DNA of 28,859 nucleotides from RGDT01 sp964630925 (GTDB taxonomy: Bacteria > Planctomycetota > Planctomycetia > Gemmatales > Gemmataceae), in assembly GCA_964630925.1 (NCBI GenBank), contig CAZVZK010000134.1, positions 1 through 28,859 on the forward strand, written 5' to 3'. Within the stretch, counting starts at the first letter, position 1. Every line of letters begins with the position of its first letter. This document shows, one piece after another, positions 1 to 11,279 of this stretch. The position numbers and the translations under genes are program-made. The notes beneath the pieces were generated by a model, which saw only the letters and a list, made by a program, of their open reading frames with translations, had not been told where the DNA came from and did no database searches.

Positions 1-40
1 ATTTTCATCATTCCGGGTGCCGCGCAGCGGCATGAGGGAC

Positions 41-74
41 TGAAATGCAAATTCCAGGCTGAATTTGCATTGCA
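41..74. repeat. AT-rich palindrome (stem-loop)
   Basis: An 11-bp perfect inverted repeat (AATGCAAATTC at 44-54 and GAATTTGCATT at 61-71) surrounds a 6-nt loop. After one mismatch, two more pairs extend it to 41-74. It is an AT-rich island in GC-rich DNA, just beyond the 3' end of the minus-strand DUF1080 gene. There is no T-tract typical of an intrinsic terminator. It could be a terminator-like hairpin, a protein-binding site or a small dispersed repeat; its role is unknown. Confidence 0.6.
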
Positions 75-123
75 GGGCAAGTGGTCAGACCTCCAACACC
101 AGGGTCGTGGCCGCCCTCCCTGT

Positions 124-1089
124 CTAATTGTGTCCAACTCCACAAGCCGGTGAACGGTTACGGGCGGCCCTCCGAAGCCGGCGGTGGGGCGCATCCTCGT
201 GGATGCAGCGGTGGTACTGCAGCATGACCGGGGCGGGCTCGGAGAGGTCGCCCCCGAGGCCCAGCCCTCCGGTCGGCCCGGTGATCGTGACCTTGTCGTG
301 GATCAGCTCCCCGTTGTGCCTCACGGTCACGACGGCGTCGGCCACCTTCTTGCCGCCGTCGTAGCGGGGCGGGGTGAGCTCGACGTCGAAGCTCTGCCAG
401 TATCCCGGCGCCTTGCAGGCGTTGACCAGCGGCGCCGTCCGCCCGAAGATCGAACCGCACGACTCCGTCGGCTTGCTGTGGACCACCCTCGGGGCGTTCG
501 GCGCCACCTGGTAGCTGTCCAGGATCTGGATCTCGTAGTTGCCGTGCAGATACACGCCGCTGTTGCCGCGCCCGTACGGGGTGTCGGGCGGATCGGCGGG
601 GATGCGGAGCTCGATGTGCAGCCGGTAGGGTGCGCCGAACGTCTCGCGGGTGCGGATATCGGCGTCGGATGCCTCCATGACGCCCCCGCCCACCCGCCAG
701 CTCGGCTTCGCCACGCCGTCGCGCCCGACCCAGGCGTCGAGGCCCTCGCCGCCGAACAGGACGACGGCGCCCTTCGGCGGCGCCTCCTCCTTCACGTCGG
801 TGCGGGCGATCCGGCCGGTGATGCGCTCGACCAGGCGCGAGGCCCGGCGCCGGACCTCCAGGTCGTCGCCGCGGAGCGCCTTGCGCAGTTGCCCCAGCGC
901 GGGCTGCCCGAGCTTCTCCAGTTGTCTCGTGGCGGACTCGCGCGCGTCAAAGTCATCGCTGCCGAGCTGCTCGATGAGCCGCCCAATCCCCTTCTTACCC
1001 TCCCGCTTGGAGGGGCCCTCGGCGGGGGCGGGCGTCAGAGCCGTGAGGGTCAGGGCCAGGGCGGCCCAGGCCACCGTGCGGTTTCGCAT
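124..1089 (-). CDS. Secreted HEAT-like + DUF1080 (3-keto-disaccharide hydrolase-like) protein
   Basis: A 321-residue protein beginning at the ATG that opens a signal peptide (MRNRTVAWAALALTLTALTP, cleavage after APAEG or close by). That ATG is preceded by AAGGATGGA, whereas the longer open frame upstream lacks coding character. Residues ~36-95 form a HEAT-like helical pair (IEQLGSDDFDARESATRQLE). Residues ~108-300 match DUF1080, a concanavalin-like fold in which characterised members cleave 3-keto-glycosides: VVLFGGEGLDAW, then GNSGVYLHGNYEIQILDSY, then SCGSIFGRTAP. The family normally ends shortly after an LQ-H-G-PVRFRNIW-type strand. Here the sequence departs right after VMLQYH and continues in Arg/His-rich, non-family residues, so the native C-terminus appears lost or frame-shifted. 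It is probably exported and involved in polysaccharide turnover (inference). The gene is separated by 420 bp from the kinase gene upstream. Confidence 0.85.
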   Translation of the reverse strand: MRNRTVAWAALALTLTALTPAPAEGPSKREGKKGIGRLIEQLGSDDFDARESATRQLEKLGQPALGQLRKALRGDDLEVRRRASRLVERITGRIARTDVKEEAPPKGAVVLFGGEGLDAWVGRDGVAKPSWRVGGGVMEASDADIRTRETFGAPYRLHIELRIPADPPDTPYGRGNSGVYLHGNYEIQILDSYQVAPNAPRVVHSKPTESCGSIFGRTAPLVNACKAPGYWQSFDVELTPPRYDGGKKVADAVVTVRHNGELIHDKVTITGPTGGLGLGGDLSEPAPVMLQYHRCIHEDAPHRRLRRAARNRSPACGVGHN

Positions 1090-1509
1090 GCTTCCATCCT
1101 TGATAGCCGAGACGCGAGGGCGAGCCTTCCTGCGGGTGACGCTATGCCTTCGCTCGACGGGGAGGCAAGGATTCGCCCGCCTGTCGCCGGCGTCGTGGCT
1201 GCCAGCGTCGCGGACCTCGGGCGTGGCATTTCCCCTCGCGGCATCGCCGCATTCGGGGGCGCCATTTCCTCCGCCCATTCATGCCTTTATCCTGTCAGGG
1301 ATTACCGGCGGTAGCACAGTGTGCCCTCTGCGTATTCCATGTCACCGTCCGGCGCGGGATCGGTGAAGGAGTATCACCGCCCGGTGCAGGAGAGATGCCC
1401 CCTGCCCCCACCTCGGCGCCGGTGGCCTCGCGCCGCGCCCGCCGCTGGCCGGCCGACGGCACGGCCGCCAACGCACCCCCACGACGCCACGCATCAGGGC
1501 CACCCGCCG
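1090..1509. other. Intergenic, no confident gene
   Basis: 420 bp between the FHA-kinase stop and the DUF1080 start, both on the minus strand. Frames are open because of high GC, but none has a ribosome site plus recognisable protein. The only support is for a weak promoter just upstream of the DUF1080 gene, listed separately. Confidence 0.5.
1139..1168 (-). promoter_or_regulatory. Candidate promoter for DUF1080 gene
   Basis: On the minus strand TTGCCT (1168-1163) is followed after 18 nt by TAGCGT (1144-1139), about 50 nt before the start codon at 1089. The -35 resembles those before the WD40 and fasciclin genes. The -10 is poor, so this is tentative. Confidence 0.28.
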
Positions 1510-2748
1510 TCACACGTCCGCCATGCCGTTGAGCTTGCCGATCCACCCCAGCTCCTTGAGCAGCTCGGTGGCGCTCTGGATGCGGTCCTCGGGCCGCTTC
1601 GCCAGCAGCTTCAGCACCACGTCCTGGAACCGGTCCGGGATCGACATCTGATACTTCTTGGGCTTCTCCGGCTCGGCGGTGCGGATGCGGCCGATCTTCT
1701 CCACCAGCGTCGTGCCCCCGAACGGCGGGCGCCCCGTCAGCAGGCCGTACACCGTGGCCCCCAGCCCGAACAGGTCGGACCGCGCGTCGATCCCCTCGGT
1801 GCCACGCGTCCGCTCCGGCGACATGTACTCCACGTCCCCGATGATCTCGCCGGGCCGGGTGATCTGCTTCGCCAGCACGCCCTCGAGGGCCTTGGCCAGC
1901 ATCAGGTCCCCGAGCTTGGCGTCCTTCGAGGCGGCCTCGAGGAGGATGTTGGTCGGCGTCACGTTGCGGTGGATGATGGAGCGGTCGTGCACATGCTCCA
2001 GCGCGCGGGCGATGTGGACGGCGGCCCGGAAGGCGTGCCGCCAGTCCAGCATGCCCGCGACCCCGACGCGCTGGATCACCTGGGTGAGGTTCTCGCCGGC
2101 GACATACTCCATCGCCACCCAGCAGTAGGGGCCGGTCTTCCCGGCGCCGTAGAGCTGCACGAGGTTGGGGTGCGTCACCGGCATCATGGTTTTCATGGCG
2201 CGGATGAAACGCTCCACGTCCTCGCCGTCGCTGGCGAACTCCGGGTGCAACACCTTCAGCGCCACCGGCTTGCCGTCGTCCGTGTCGGTCGCGTGGAAGA
2301 CCATCGACGAGCGTCCCGAGCCGATGGACATCGTGATGTCGTAATGCGACAGCTTCTTGCCCACGAGGGCGGACAGCTCCTCGGCCTTGGCGTGGTCGGC
2401 GGGGGCGGCCCTGGCGCCGGCGGACTGGGCGGCGGCCACGGCGGCGCCCCCCTCGTCCCCGATGACGAGCCGCATCTGCGTGTCGCCGACCTGGACCACG
2501 TCGCCGGGCTTGAGCTTGTGCCGCGTGACCTTCTGGCCGTTGACGAGCGTACCGCCGGACCCGCCGTTGCAGATGACCGTGGCGTCGCCGTCCTCGACGA
2601 GGACGGCGCAGTGGTTGCGCGAGACGCGGGGGTCGTTGATCTGATACAGGGCCTGGGCGCTGCGGCCGATCATCAGGTCCGGCCCGACGTTGAGGGTGAA
2701 GGACCGGCCCTTGTCCGGGCCGGCGATGACGGTGAGCTGCAGGCTCAT
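1510..2748 (-). CDS. FHA domain-Ser/Thr (pseudo)kinase
   Basis: 412 residues. The start ATG is preceded by AAGGAG at 9-nt spacing. Residues 3-95 are an FHA phosphothreonine-binding domain with the expected GRS (28-30), SRNH (43-46) and N70-G. An Ala-rich linker follows (~101-130), then a protein-kinase fold (~136-401). The Gly-rich loop IGSGRSSMVF and the ATP-binding Lys of VALKVL (K165) are present. However, the catalytic loop reads IIHRNVTPTNILL (HRN, N262) where active kinases have HRD, and the Mg-binding DFG is DLM (281-283). An APE-like PER (311-313) and SDLFGLG follow. The nucleotide sequence shows codon AAC at the Asp position. Known biology says loss of the HRD Asp usually abolishes or severely lowers phosphotransfer, so this is probably a pseudokinase or phospho-reader (inference). 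It lies 54 bp downstream of an intact kinase on the same strand, a likely operon partner that could be regulated through its FHA domain. Confidence 0.92.
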   Translation of the reverse strand: MSLQLTVIAGPDKGRSFTLNVGPDLMIGRSAQALYQINDPRVSRNHCAVLVEDGDATVICNGGSGGTLVNGQKVTRHKLKPGDVVQVGDTQMRLVIGDEGGAAVAAAQSAGARAAPADHAKAEELSALVGKKLSHYDITMSIGSGRSSMVFHATDTDDGKPVALKVLHPEFASDGEDVERFIRAMKTMMPVTHPNLVQLYGAGKTGPYCWVAMEYVAGENLTQVIQRVGVAGMLDWRHAFRAAVHIARALEHVHDRSIIHRNVTPTNILLEAASKDAKLGDLMLAKALEGVLAKQITRPGEIIGDVEYMSPERTRGTEGIDARSDLFGLGATVYGLLTGRPPFGGTTLVEKIGRIRTAEPEKPKKYQMSIPDRFQDVVLKLLAKRPEDRIQSATELLKELGWIGKLNGMADV

Positions 2749-2802
2749 GGCGACAGGCTCCTTGAAGGGGATGCGTCCATTGTCGCCGGACGGGTGGGCG
2801 GG

Positions 2803-6339
<3,537 letters not shown>

Positions 6340-6459
6340 CGTCACCTCACACCCGCGTCCGGTGTGCCCGCCCCATTCCCACTCGCTCGCACGTCGCTTG
6401 CGGGTTCGCGTTCGCACGCCCATCCACCGGCAGAGCCCCCCACACCTCGGGCCATCGTC

Positions 6460-7935
6460 TCAACCCGGCAGGAGGCGGAGGAAGCGCTCGTAGTGGGCGG
6501 CCCAGCGATCATCCCGGCGCGGCTCAAAGCGCTTCACGTCGAACGACCGCCGCACCACCTCGCGGGCGTCCGCCAGCGTCGCCAGCTGCCGCAGCCCCAC
6601 CGCCTGCACGAGGATGTTCCCGATGGCCGTCGCCTCCACCGGGCCGGCGAGGACGACGCGGCCCGTGCAGTCGGCGGTGAGCTGGCACAGCAGCTCGTTC
6701 TGGCAGCCGCCCCCGACGATGTGGATCACGTCGCGGCGCCTCCCGGTCAGCTCCTCCAGCTTCGCCAGCACCCACCGGTAGCGCAACGCGAGCGACTCCA
6801 GGGCGCAGCGCACCACCGGGCCGATGCCCTCCGGGGCGGGCTGGCCGGACCTCGTGCAGAAGGCCGCCAGGGCGGCGGGCATTGAAGGCGGGAGAATGAA
6901 CGACGTGTCGTCGGGGTCCACGACGCTGCCGAACGCCGGTGCCTCGCCGGCCTGGCGCATCAGGTCGTCGTAGCCGAGGCGCTGGCCGGCCTTCTCCCAG
7001 GCGCGGCGGCACTCCTGCACCAGCCACAGGCCCATGACATTCTTCAGGAGGCGCACCGAGCCGCCGAAGCCGATCTCGTTGGTGAAGTTGGCCTTCAGGG
7101 CGGCCTCGCCGGTCAGGGGCGTGTCGATCTCGACGCCCATGAGCGACCACGTCCCACTGCTGATATACGCCCAGCTCTCGTTGCCGGCGGGGACGGCGGC
7201 GACCGCCGAGGCGGTGTCGTGGGTGGCCACGGCGATGACCGGGGCGGGTGACAGGCCTGTGTCCGTGGCGATGCCGGCGCGGAGGGGGCCGAGGACGGTG
7301 CCCGGCTGGACGATGCTGCCGAGGATGTTGGTGTCCAGGCCGAAGGACTGCACGAGCGGGTAGGCCCATGAGCGGGCTTGCGGGTCGATCATCTGGCTGG
7401 TGCTGGCGTCGGTCAGCTCGTTGGCCTTGATGCCGGTGAGGAGGTAGTGGAACAGGTCGGGGATGAAGAGGAGGTGGCGGGCGGCGTCGAGGATCGGCGA
7501 GCCGGCGTCCCTCATCGCCAGGAGCTGGTACAGCGAGTTGAAGCGCATGAACTGGATGCCGGTCTGCCGGAAGACCTCGGCGCGCGGCACCGTCCCGAAC
7601 GCCTTCTCCGGGTACGGCTCGGTGTGCGGGTCGCGGTAGTGGCGCGGGTTGCCGAGCAGCGACCCGTCGCGGCCCAGCAGGGCGAAATCGACGCCCCAGG
7701 TGTCGATGCCGATGCCGTCCACGCCCCCGGCGCGTGTGCCGGCGTGGCGCAGGCCGTCGAGGATGCTGCCGTGCAGACGCAGCACGTCCCAGTGGAGGGC
7801 GTCGAGGAGGCGGACGCCGCCGTTGGGGAAGCGGTGGACCTCCTCCAGCGCGAGGCGCGAGCCGTCGAACAGGCCGAGGATGCCGCGGCCGGACTCGGCG
7901 CCGAGGTCGATGGCGAGCAGTTTCAACGAGGACAT
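6460..7935 (-). CDS. rhaB: Rhamnulokinase
   Basis: 491 residues from the ATG at 7935, which has GGGAGG six nucleotides upstream; an in-frame ATG 12 codons earlier lacks such a site. It is a FGGY-family sugar kinase that phosphorylates L-rhamnulose with ATP to L-rhamnulose-1-phosphate in the cytoplasm. The phosphate-1 motif AIDLGAESGRG lies at the N-terminus. GIDTWGVDFALLG, FRQTGIQFMRFNSLYQL and SSGTWSLMGVE are typical of RhaB rather than xylulo- or glycerokinases. HIVGGGCQNELLCQLTADC near the C-terminus is the family's second ATP-domain signature. Length matches the family (~480-490). No other rhamnose genes are adjacent, so the pathway is presumably dispersed. Its 5' end is divergent from the YhaM-type gene with an 81-bp shared upstream region. 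Confidence 0.94.
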   Translation of the reverse strand: MSSLKLLAIDLGAESGRGILGLFDGSRLALEEVHRFPNGGVRLLDALHWDVLRLHGSILDGLRHAGTRAGGVDGIGIDTWGVDFALLGRDGSLLGNPRHYRDPHTEPYPEKAFGTVPRAEVFRQTGIQFMRFNSLYQLLAMRDAGSPILDAARHLLFIPDLFHYLLTGIKANELTDASTSQMIDPQARSWAYPLVQSFGLDTNILGSIVQPGTVLGPLRAGIATDTGLSPAPVIAVATHDTASAVAAVPAGNESWAYISSGTWSLMGVEIDTPLTGEAALKANFTNEIGFGGSVRLLKNVMGLWLVQECRRAWEKAGQRLGYDDLMRQAGEAPAFGSVVDPDDTSFILPPSMPAALAAFCTRSGQPAPEGIGPVVRCALESLALRYRWVLAKLEELTGRRRDVIHIVGGGCQNELLCQLTADCTGRVVLAGPVEATAIGNILVQAVGLRQLATLADAREVVRRSFDVKRFEPRRDDRWAAHYERFLRLLPG

Positions 7936-8016
7936 GCGTCCCTCCCGGTGCCGAACGGTGGCCATCGTCATTCAATGAACCCATTCGTCCGCTGTCCTCT
8001 TGACGTGGTGTCCGCA

Positions 8017-9027
8017 ATGGCCGACCCAGGCCCCCCGCAGCGTCGATACGTGCAGTCCCTCGCCGACGGCGATCAGGTCGAGGAGGTCTACCTCGCCGCC
8101 GACAAGCAGCTCCGGGCCAACCGGCAGGGGAACCTCTTCCTCCAGGTGGAGCTGCGCGACCGCACCGGCATGATCCAGGGCCGCATGTGGAACGCCGGCG
8201 AGCCGCTCTTCCGCTCCTTCGAGGCCGGCGACTTCGTCCTCATCAAGGGCAAGGTGCAGCTCTTCCAGGGGGCGCTGCAGATCATCCTGACGGGGGTGAC
8301 TCGCGTCGCGCCGGAGAAGGCGGACCTGACGGACTTCCTGCCGCACACGCCGAAGGATCTGGGCAAGCTCAAGGAACGCCTGCGCCTGCTGCTCAACAAG
8401 CTCGACAACGTGCACCTGCGCTGCCTGCGCGACTGCTTCCTGAGCGACGCGGGGTTCATGGACCGCTTCAGCCGCGCCCCCGCGGGCGTGCGGAATCACC
8501 ACGCCTACATCGGCGGGATGCTCGAGCACGTGGTGAACATGCTCGACGTGGCCGACAGGGTCGCACCCCTCTACCCCGAGGTGGACCGCGACCTGCTCCT
8601 GATGGGCGTGTTCCTGCACGACATCGGCAAGCTGCGCGAGCTGTCCTACGACCGCACCTTCGGCTACACGGACGAGGGGCAGCTCGTCGGCCACCTCGTC
8701 ATCGGCGTGGAGATGCTGAACGAGAAGGCGGCACAGGTGCCGGCCCTGACGGGCGAGCCCTTCCCGGCGGAGCTTCTGCTGCGTCTGAAGCACCTGATCG
8801 TGTCGCACCACGGCACGCAGGAGTGGGGCAGCCCGCGCGTGCCGATGACGCCCGAGGCGATCATCCTGCACCACATCGACAACATGGACGCCAAGGCCCA
8901 CACCTTCATCCGCGACATCAAGGAGGACACCGGCAGCGGCTCCTGGACGCCGTACAGCCCCTCCCTCGACCGCAAGCTATTCAAGGGCGGCGGGACGGCG
9001 GCGCTCGGGGTGGACCCCGAAGGTTAG
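8017..9027 (+). CDS. YhaM-type 3'-5' exoribonuclease (OB + HD domains)
   Basis: 336 residues from the ATG at 8017. An in-frame ATG at 7975 would add 14 residues; neither has a strong ribosome site, and 8017 is chosen because family homology starts at QRRYVQSLADGDQVEE. Residues ~10-100 form an OB-fold nucleic-acid-binding domain (FLQVELRDRTGMIQGRMWN). Residues ~160-310 form an HD metal-dependent phosphohydrolase: H161/H162, H171, HD at 201-202 in FLHDIGKLRELSYD, H226, HH at 264-265 in IVSHHG, and a downstream D288. Order and spacing match YhaM-family 3'-5' exoribonucleases of Firmicutes (known family; substrate here inferred). It is upstream of fae on the same strand with a 106-bp gap that has its own candidate promoter, so co-transcription is uncertain. 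Confidence 0.9.
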   Translation: MADPGPPQRRYVQSLADGDQVEEVYLAADKQLRANRQGNLFLQVELRDRTGMIQGRMWNAGEPLFRSFEAGDFVLIKGKVQLFQGALQIILTGVTRVAPEKADLTDFLPHTPKDLGKLKERLRLLLNKLDNVHLRCLRDCFLSDAGFMDRFSRAPAGVRNHHAYIGGMLEHVVNMLDVADRVAPLYPEVDRDLLLMGVFLHDIGKLRELSYDRTFGYTDEGQLVGHLVIGVEMLNEKAAQVPALTGEPFPAELLLRLKHLIVSHHGTQEWGSPRVPMTPEAIILHHIDNMDAKAHTFIRDIKEDTGSGSWTPYSPSLDRKLFKGGGTAALGVDPEG

Positions 9028-9060
9028 CCGCGACGTGAGGCGGAGCGCCGCGCGTCCGGG

Positions 9061-9089
9061 TGGCCCACCCCCGCCCCGGCTTCTATAGT
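9061..9089 (+). promoter_or_regulatory. Candidate promoter for fae
   Basis: TATAGT at 9084-9089 makes a good -10. The hexamer 17 nt upstream (TGGCCC, 9061-9066) is a weak -35. The -10 lies 44 nt before the fae ATG. A short dyad (ATCGTCGTAACGAT, 9096-9109) sits just downstream, where the transcript would begin. Confidence 0.4.
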
Positions 9090-9133
9090 CTCCTCATCGT
9101 CGTAACGATTCACCCCACACGGAGAGCGGAAGC

Positions 9134-9631
9134 ATGTCCATGTACATCGGCGAGGCCTTGGTCATCGAGGGGAGCGACCTCGACAACGTCGCCCACATCG
9201 ACCTCCTGATCGGCGACAAGGCCGGCCCCGTCGGCGTCGCCTTCGCCAACGCCCTGTCCAACCAGTCCGCCGGCCATACGAACCTCCTCGCCGTCGTCTC
9301 CCCCAACATCCCCTGCAAGCCCGCCACGGTGATGATCACCAAGGTCACCCTCAAGGGCAGCAAGCAGGTCATCCAGATGTTCGGCCCGGCCCAGGCCGCC
9401 GTCGCCCGCGCCGTCGTGGACTCCGTCGAGGCCGGCGTCATCGACAAGAAGGACGCCGACAACCTCGTCATCGTGTGCGGCGTGTTCATCGCCGGCTCCG
9501 CGAACAGCAACGCGAAGATCTACAAGAACAACTACGAGGCCGTGAAGCTGGCCATCGCCCGCGCCATGAAGAACGAGCCCAAGATCGACGACATCATCGC
9601 GCAGAAGGGCACCAAGCACCCGTTCGAGTGA
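9134..9631 (+). CDS. fae: Formaldehyde-activating enzyme
   Basis: 165 residues, the standard length for stand-alone Fae, with GGAGAGCGGA upstream of the ATG. Fae condenses formaldehyde with tetrahydromethanopterin (H4MPT) to methylene-H4MPT in the cytoplasm. The sequence matches the family throughout: N-terminal YIGEALVIEG, then VAHIDLLIGDKAGPVG carrying the His (H21) that corresponds to the catalytic His of characterised Fae, then TVMITKVTLK and FGPAQAAVARAVVDSV. The next gene, 86 bp downstream, is the dehydrogenase that oxidises methylene-H4MPT, so the two make consecutive pathway steps. H4MPT-linked C1 genes are known from planctomycetes. Other pathway genes (mch, fhc) are not in this window. 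Confidence 0.97.
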   Translation: MSMYIGEALVIEGSDLDNVAHIDLLIGDKAGPVGVAFANALSNQSAGHTNLLAVVSPNIPCKPATVMITKVTLKGSKQVIQMFGPAQAAVARAVVDSVEAGVIDKKDADNLVIVCGVFIAGSANSNAKIYKNNYEAVKLAIARAMKNEPKIDDIIAQKGTKHPFE

Positions 9632-9641
9632 TCCGAGGAGC

Positions 9642-9705
9642 TGGTGGTTGGCAGTCGAGACTGGCTGCCGGCTGTTCACTGCCAACTACCAACTGCCAAC
9701 TACCA
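9642..9705. repeat. 14-nt tandem repeat with inverted partner between fae and dehydrogenase
   Basis: ACTGCCAACTACCA occurs twice head-to-tail (9678-9691, 9692-9705), followed by ACT. A one-mismatch reverse complement (TGGTGGTTGGCAGT, 9642-9655) lies just upstream, so either copy can pair with it to give a hairpin in the fae-dehydrogenase transcript. The function is unknown. It may be a dispersed repeat, a processing site or a site affecting the downstream gene. Confidence 0.75.
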
Positions 9706-9717
9706 ACTATCTGAGCC

Positions 9718-10682
9718 ATGTCCGAGAAACGCAAGATCCTCGTCCAGCTCGACGCCGACACGCACCCCAGCGTCTTCGACCGCGTCGTCGCCATCGACGC
9801 CGGCGCCGACGAGGTGTTCTCCTACGGCGGCGTGAAGCCCGAACACGTGCAGGGCCTCGTCCACGGCGCCATCTTCACACGCGGCCCCAGGGACCTGCAC
9901 CGCACCGCCCTCTTCGTCGGCGGGTCCGACGTGGCCGCCGGCGAGAGGATCGTCGCCGAGGCCCTCAAGGCGATGGTCCCCGACTTCGGCCTGCGCGTCA
10001 GCGTCCTCCTCGACGCCAACGGCGCCAACACCACCGCCGCCGCCGCCGTCCGGGCGGCGGCCCNNNNNNNNNNGCTCTGGCCCCCCCCGGCGCCCGCGGG
10101 CTCAGCCCCCCCCCCCCCCCCCCCGCCCCCAACCCCCCCCCCCCCCCCCCCGCCGGGGGGGGGCCCCGACACATCGCCCTCAAGGGCACGAAGGCCCTCG
10201 TCCTCGGCGGGACGGGGCCGGTGGGGCAGCGCGTCGGCCTGCTGCTGGCGATGCAGGGGGCCGAGGTGCGTCTCGCCTCGCGGCAGGCGGACAGGGCGAG
10301 GGCCGCCGCCGAGGCCATCAAGGCGAAGTCGCCCGGCGCGGCCATCGAGGGCGTGGCAGGCGAGCTGGGCACGCTGATCGCGGGATGTCAGGTGGTGATC
10401 GCCGCCGGGGCGGCGGGCGTCGTCCTGCTGCCGCGGGCGGTGCGCCTGGCGAGCAAGGATCTCAAGGTGGTGATCGATCTGAACGCCTTCCCCCCCCTGG
10501 GGGTCGAGGGCGTCGAGGTCGCCGACCGTGGCAAGGAACGTGATGGCGCCGTCTGCTACGGCGCCATCGGCGTCGGCGACACGAAGATGAAATTGCACCG
10601 CAGGGCCGTCGCGGCGTTGTTCGAGAGGAATGATCACGTCATGGACGCCGCCGAGGTGTACGCCCTCGGCGACGGCCTCTGA
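9718..10682 (+). CDS. NADP-dependent methylene-H4MPT (methylene-H4F) dehydrogenase, MtdA/B/C family, broken by assembly gap
   Basis: Oxidises methylene-H4MPT to methenyl-H4MPT with NAD(P)+. The N-terminal part (9718-10063) carries the family pterin domain: ILVQLDADTHPSVFDRVVAI, then GLVHGAIFTRGPRDLH, then FVGGSDVAAGE and ANGANTTAAAAV. From ~10170, in another frame, the Rossmann domain follows: KALVLGGTGPVGQRVGLLLA (NADP loop) through ERNDHVMDAAEVYALG to the stop. The frames are joined across 10 N plus poly-C/poly-G (10064-10169), so the frame change is an assembly artefact and not evidence of a pseudogene. In homologues the two halves are separated by only a few residues. Which paralogue (mtdB, mtdC or mtdA) cannot be settled from sequence memory, so no symbol is given. 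It follows fae by 86 bp and converges with the fasciclin gene 8 bp away. Confidence 0.9.
10064..10169. other. Assembly gap with artefactual homopolymer flank
   Basis: Ten N (10064-10073) are followed by ~90 nt of nearly pure C runs and then G runs. This lies inside a conserved coding region where homologues have no low-complexity insert. Coding sense resumes at ~10170. It looks like low-quality read ends left beside a scaffold join. Any ORF, poly-Pro or G-quadruplex reading here should be ignored. Confidence 0.92.
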
Positions 10683-10690
10683 CTCGCGGG

Positions 10691-11194
10691 TCACTTCGTC
10701 GGGGGCAGGATCACCTTGTCGATGACGTGGATGACGCCGTTGCTGGCCATGATGTCGGCCTTGATGACCTTCGCGTCGTTGATCTTCAGCGTCTTGCCGT
10801 CCAGCGTCAACTTGATCTCGGCGCCGTTGACCGTCTTGGCGCTCTTCTCGTCCTTGGCCAGGCCGATGGCCGCGCCCGACGCCACCTTGCCCGAGACGAC
10901 GTGGTAGGTCAGGATCGCGGTCAGCTTCTTCTTGTCAGCCAGGACGGCCTTGAGCGTCTCCTCGCCGAGGGCCTCGAAGGCCGCGTCGGTCGGGGCGAAC
11001 ACCGTGAAGGGGCCGTCGCCCTTGAGGGTGTCCACCAGGTCCGCCGCCTTGAGGGCGGCGACGAGCTTGCTGAAGTTCTTGTTGCCGGCCGCGATCTCGA
11101 CGATGTTCTTCTCCGCCTTCGCTTCGGCGGCGAAGGAGGCGGTCACGGCCAGGGCGAGCGCGAGGGCGCTCAGACGCATCACGATGCTGCGCAT
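10691..11194 (-). CDS. Secreted fasciclin (FAS1) domain protein
   Basis: 167 residues from the ATG at 11194, with GGAG ~9 nt upstream. An in-frame upstream ATG at 11242 precedes a charged, non-signal segment and is less likely. Residues 1-28 are a signal peptide (RLSALALALAVTASF, cleavage near AEAKA). Residues ~30-165 are one FAS1 domain: the H1 box TVFAPTDAAFEALGEETL, the central ILTYHVVSGKV and the H2 box ASNGVIHVIDKVILPP. Single-domain secreted FAS1 proteins are adhesion-type or extracellular-matrix proteins; the partner is unknown. The gene converges with the methylene-H4MPT dehydrogenase, with 8 bp between stop codons. Confidence 0.93.
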   Translation of the reverse strand: MRSIVMRLSALALALAVTASFAAEAKAEKNIVEIAAGNKNFSKLVAALKAADLVDTLKGDGPFTVFAPTDAAFEALGEETLKAVLADKKKLTAILTYHVVSGKVASGAAIGLAKDEKSAKTVNGAEIKLTLDGKTLKINDAKVIKADIMASNGVIHVIDKVILPPTK

Positions 11195-11251
11195 GGGATT
11201 GCTCCAACTGGGTGTGTTCCGTTCGGGCCGGGGATCGGCCACGACGACTGA

Positions 11252-11279
11252 TCAATAGACAGGCCACACCCCCGGTCAA
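11252..11279 (-). promoter_or_regulatory. Candidate promoter for fasciclin gene
   Basis: On the minus strand TTGACC (11279-11274) is separated by 16 nt from TATTGA (11257-11252), which ends 57 nt before the start codon. The -35 is a five-of-six match to TTGACA; the -10 is moderate. Confidence 0.42.

Noticed and set aside
10074..10165. Poly-C/poly-G tract as a G-quadruplex or Pro-rich protein segment
   Set aside because: It adjoins the N gap and interrupts a conserved enzyme, so it is best explained as low-quality assembly sequence.
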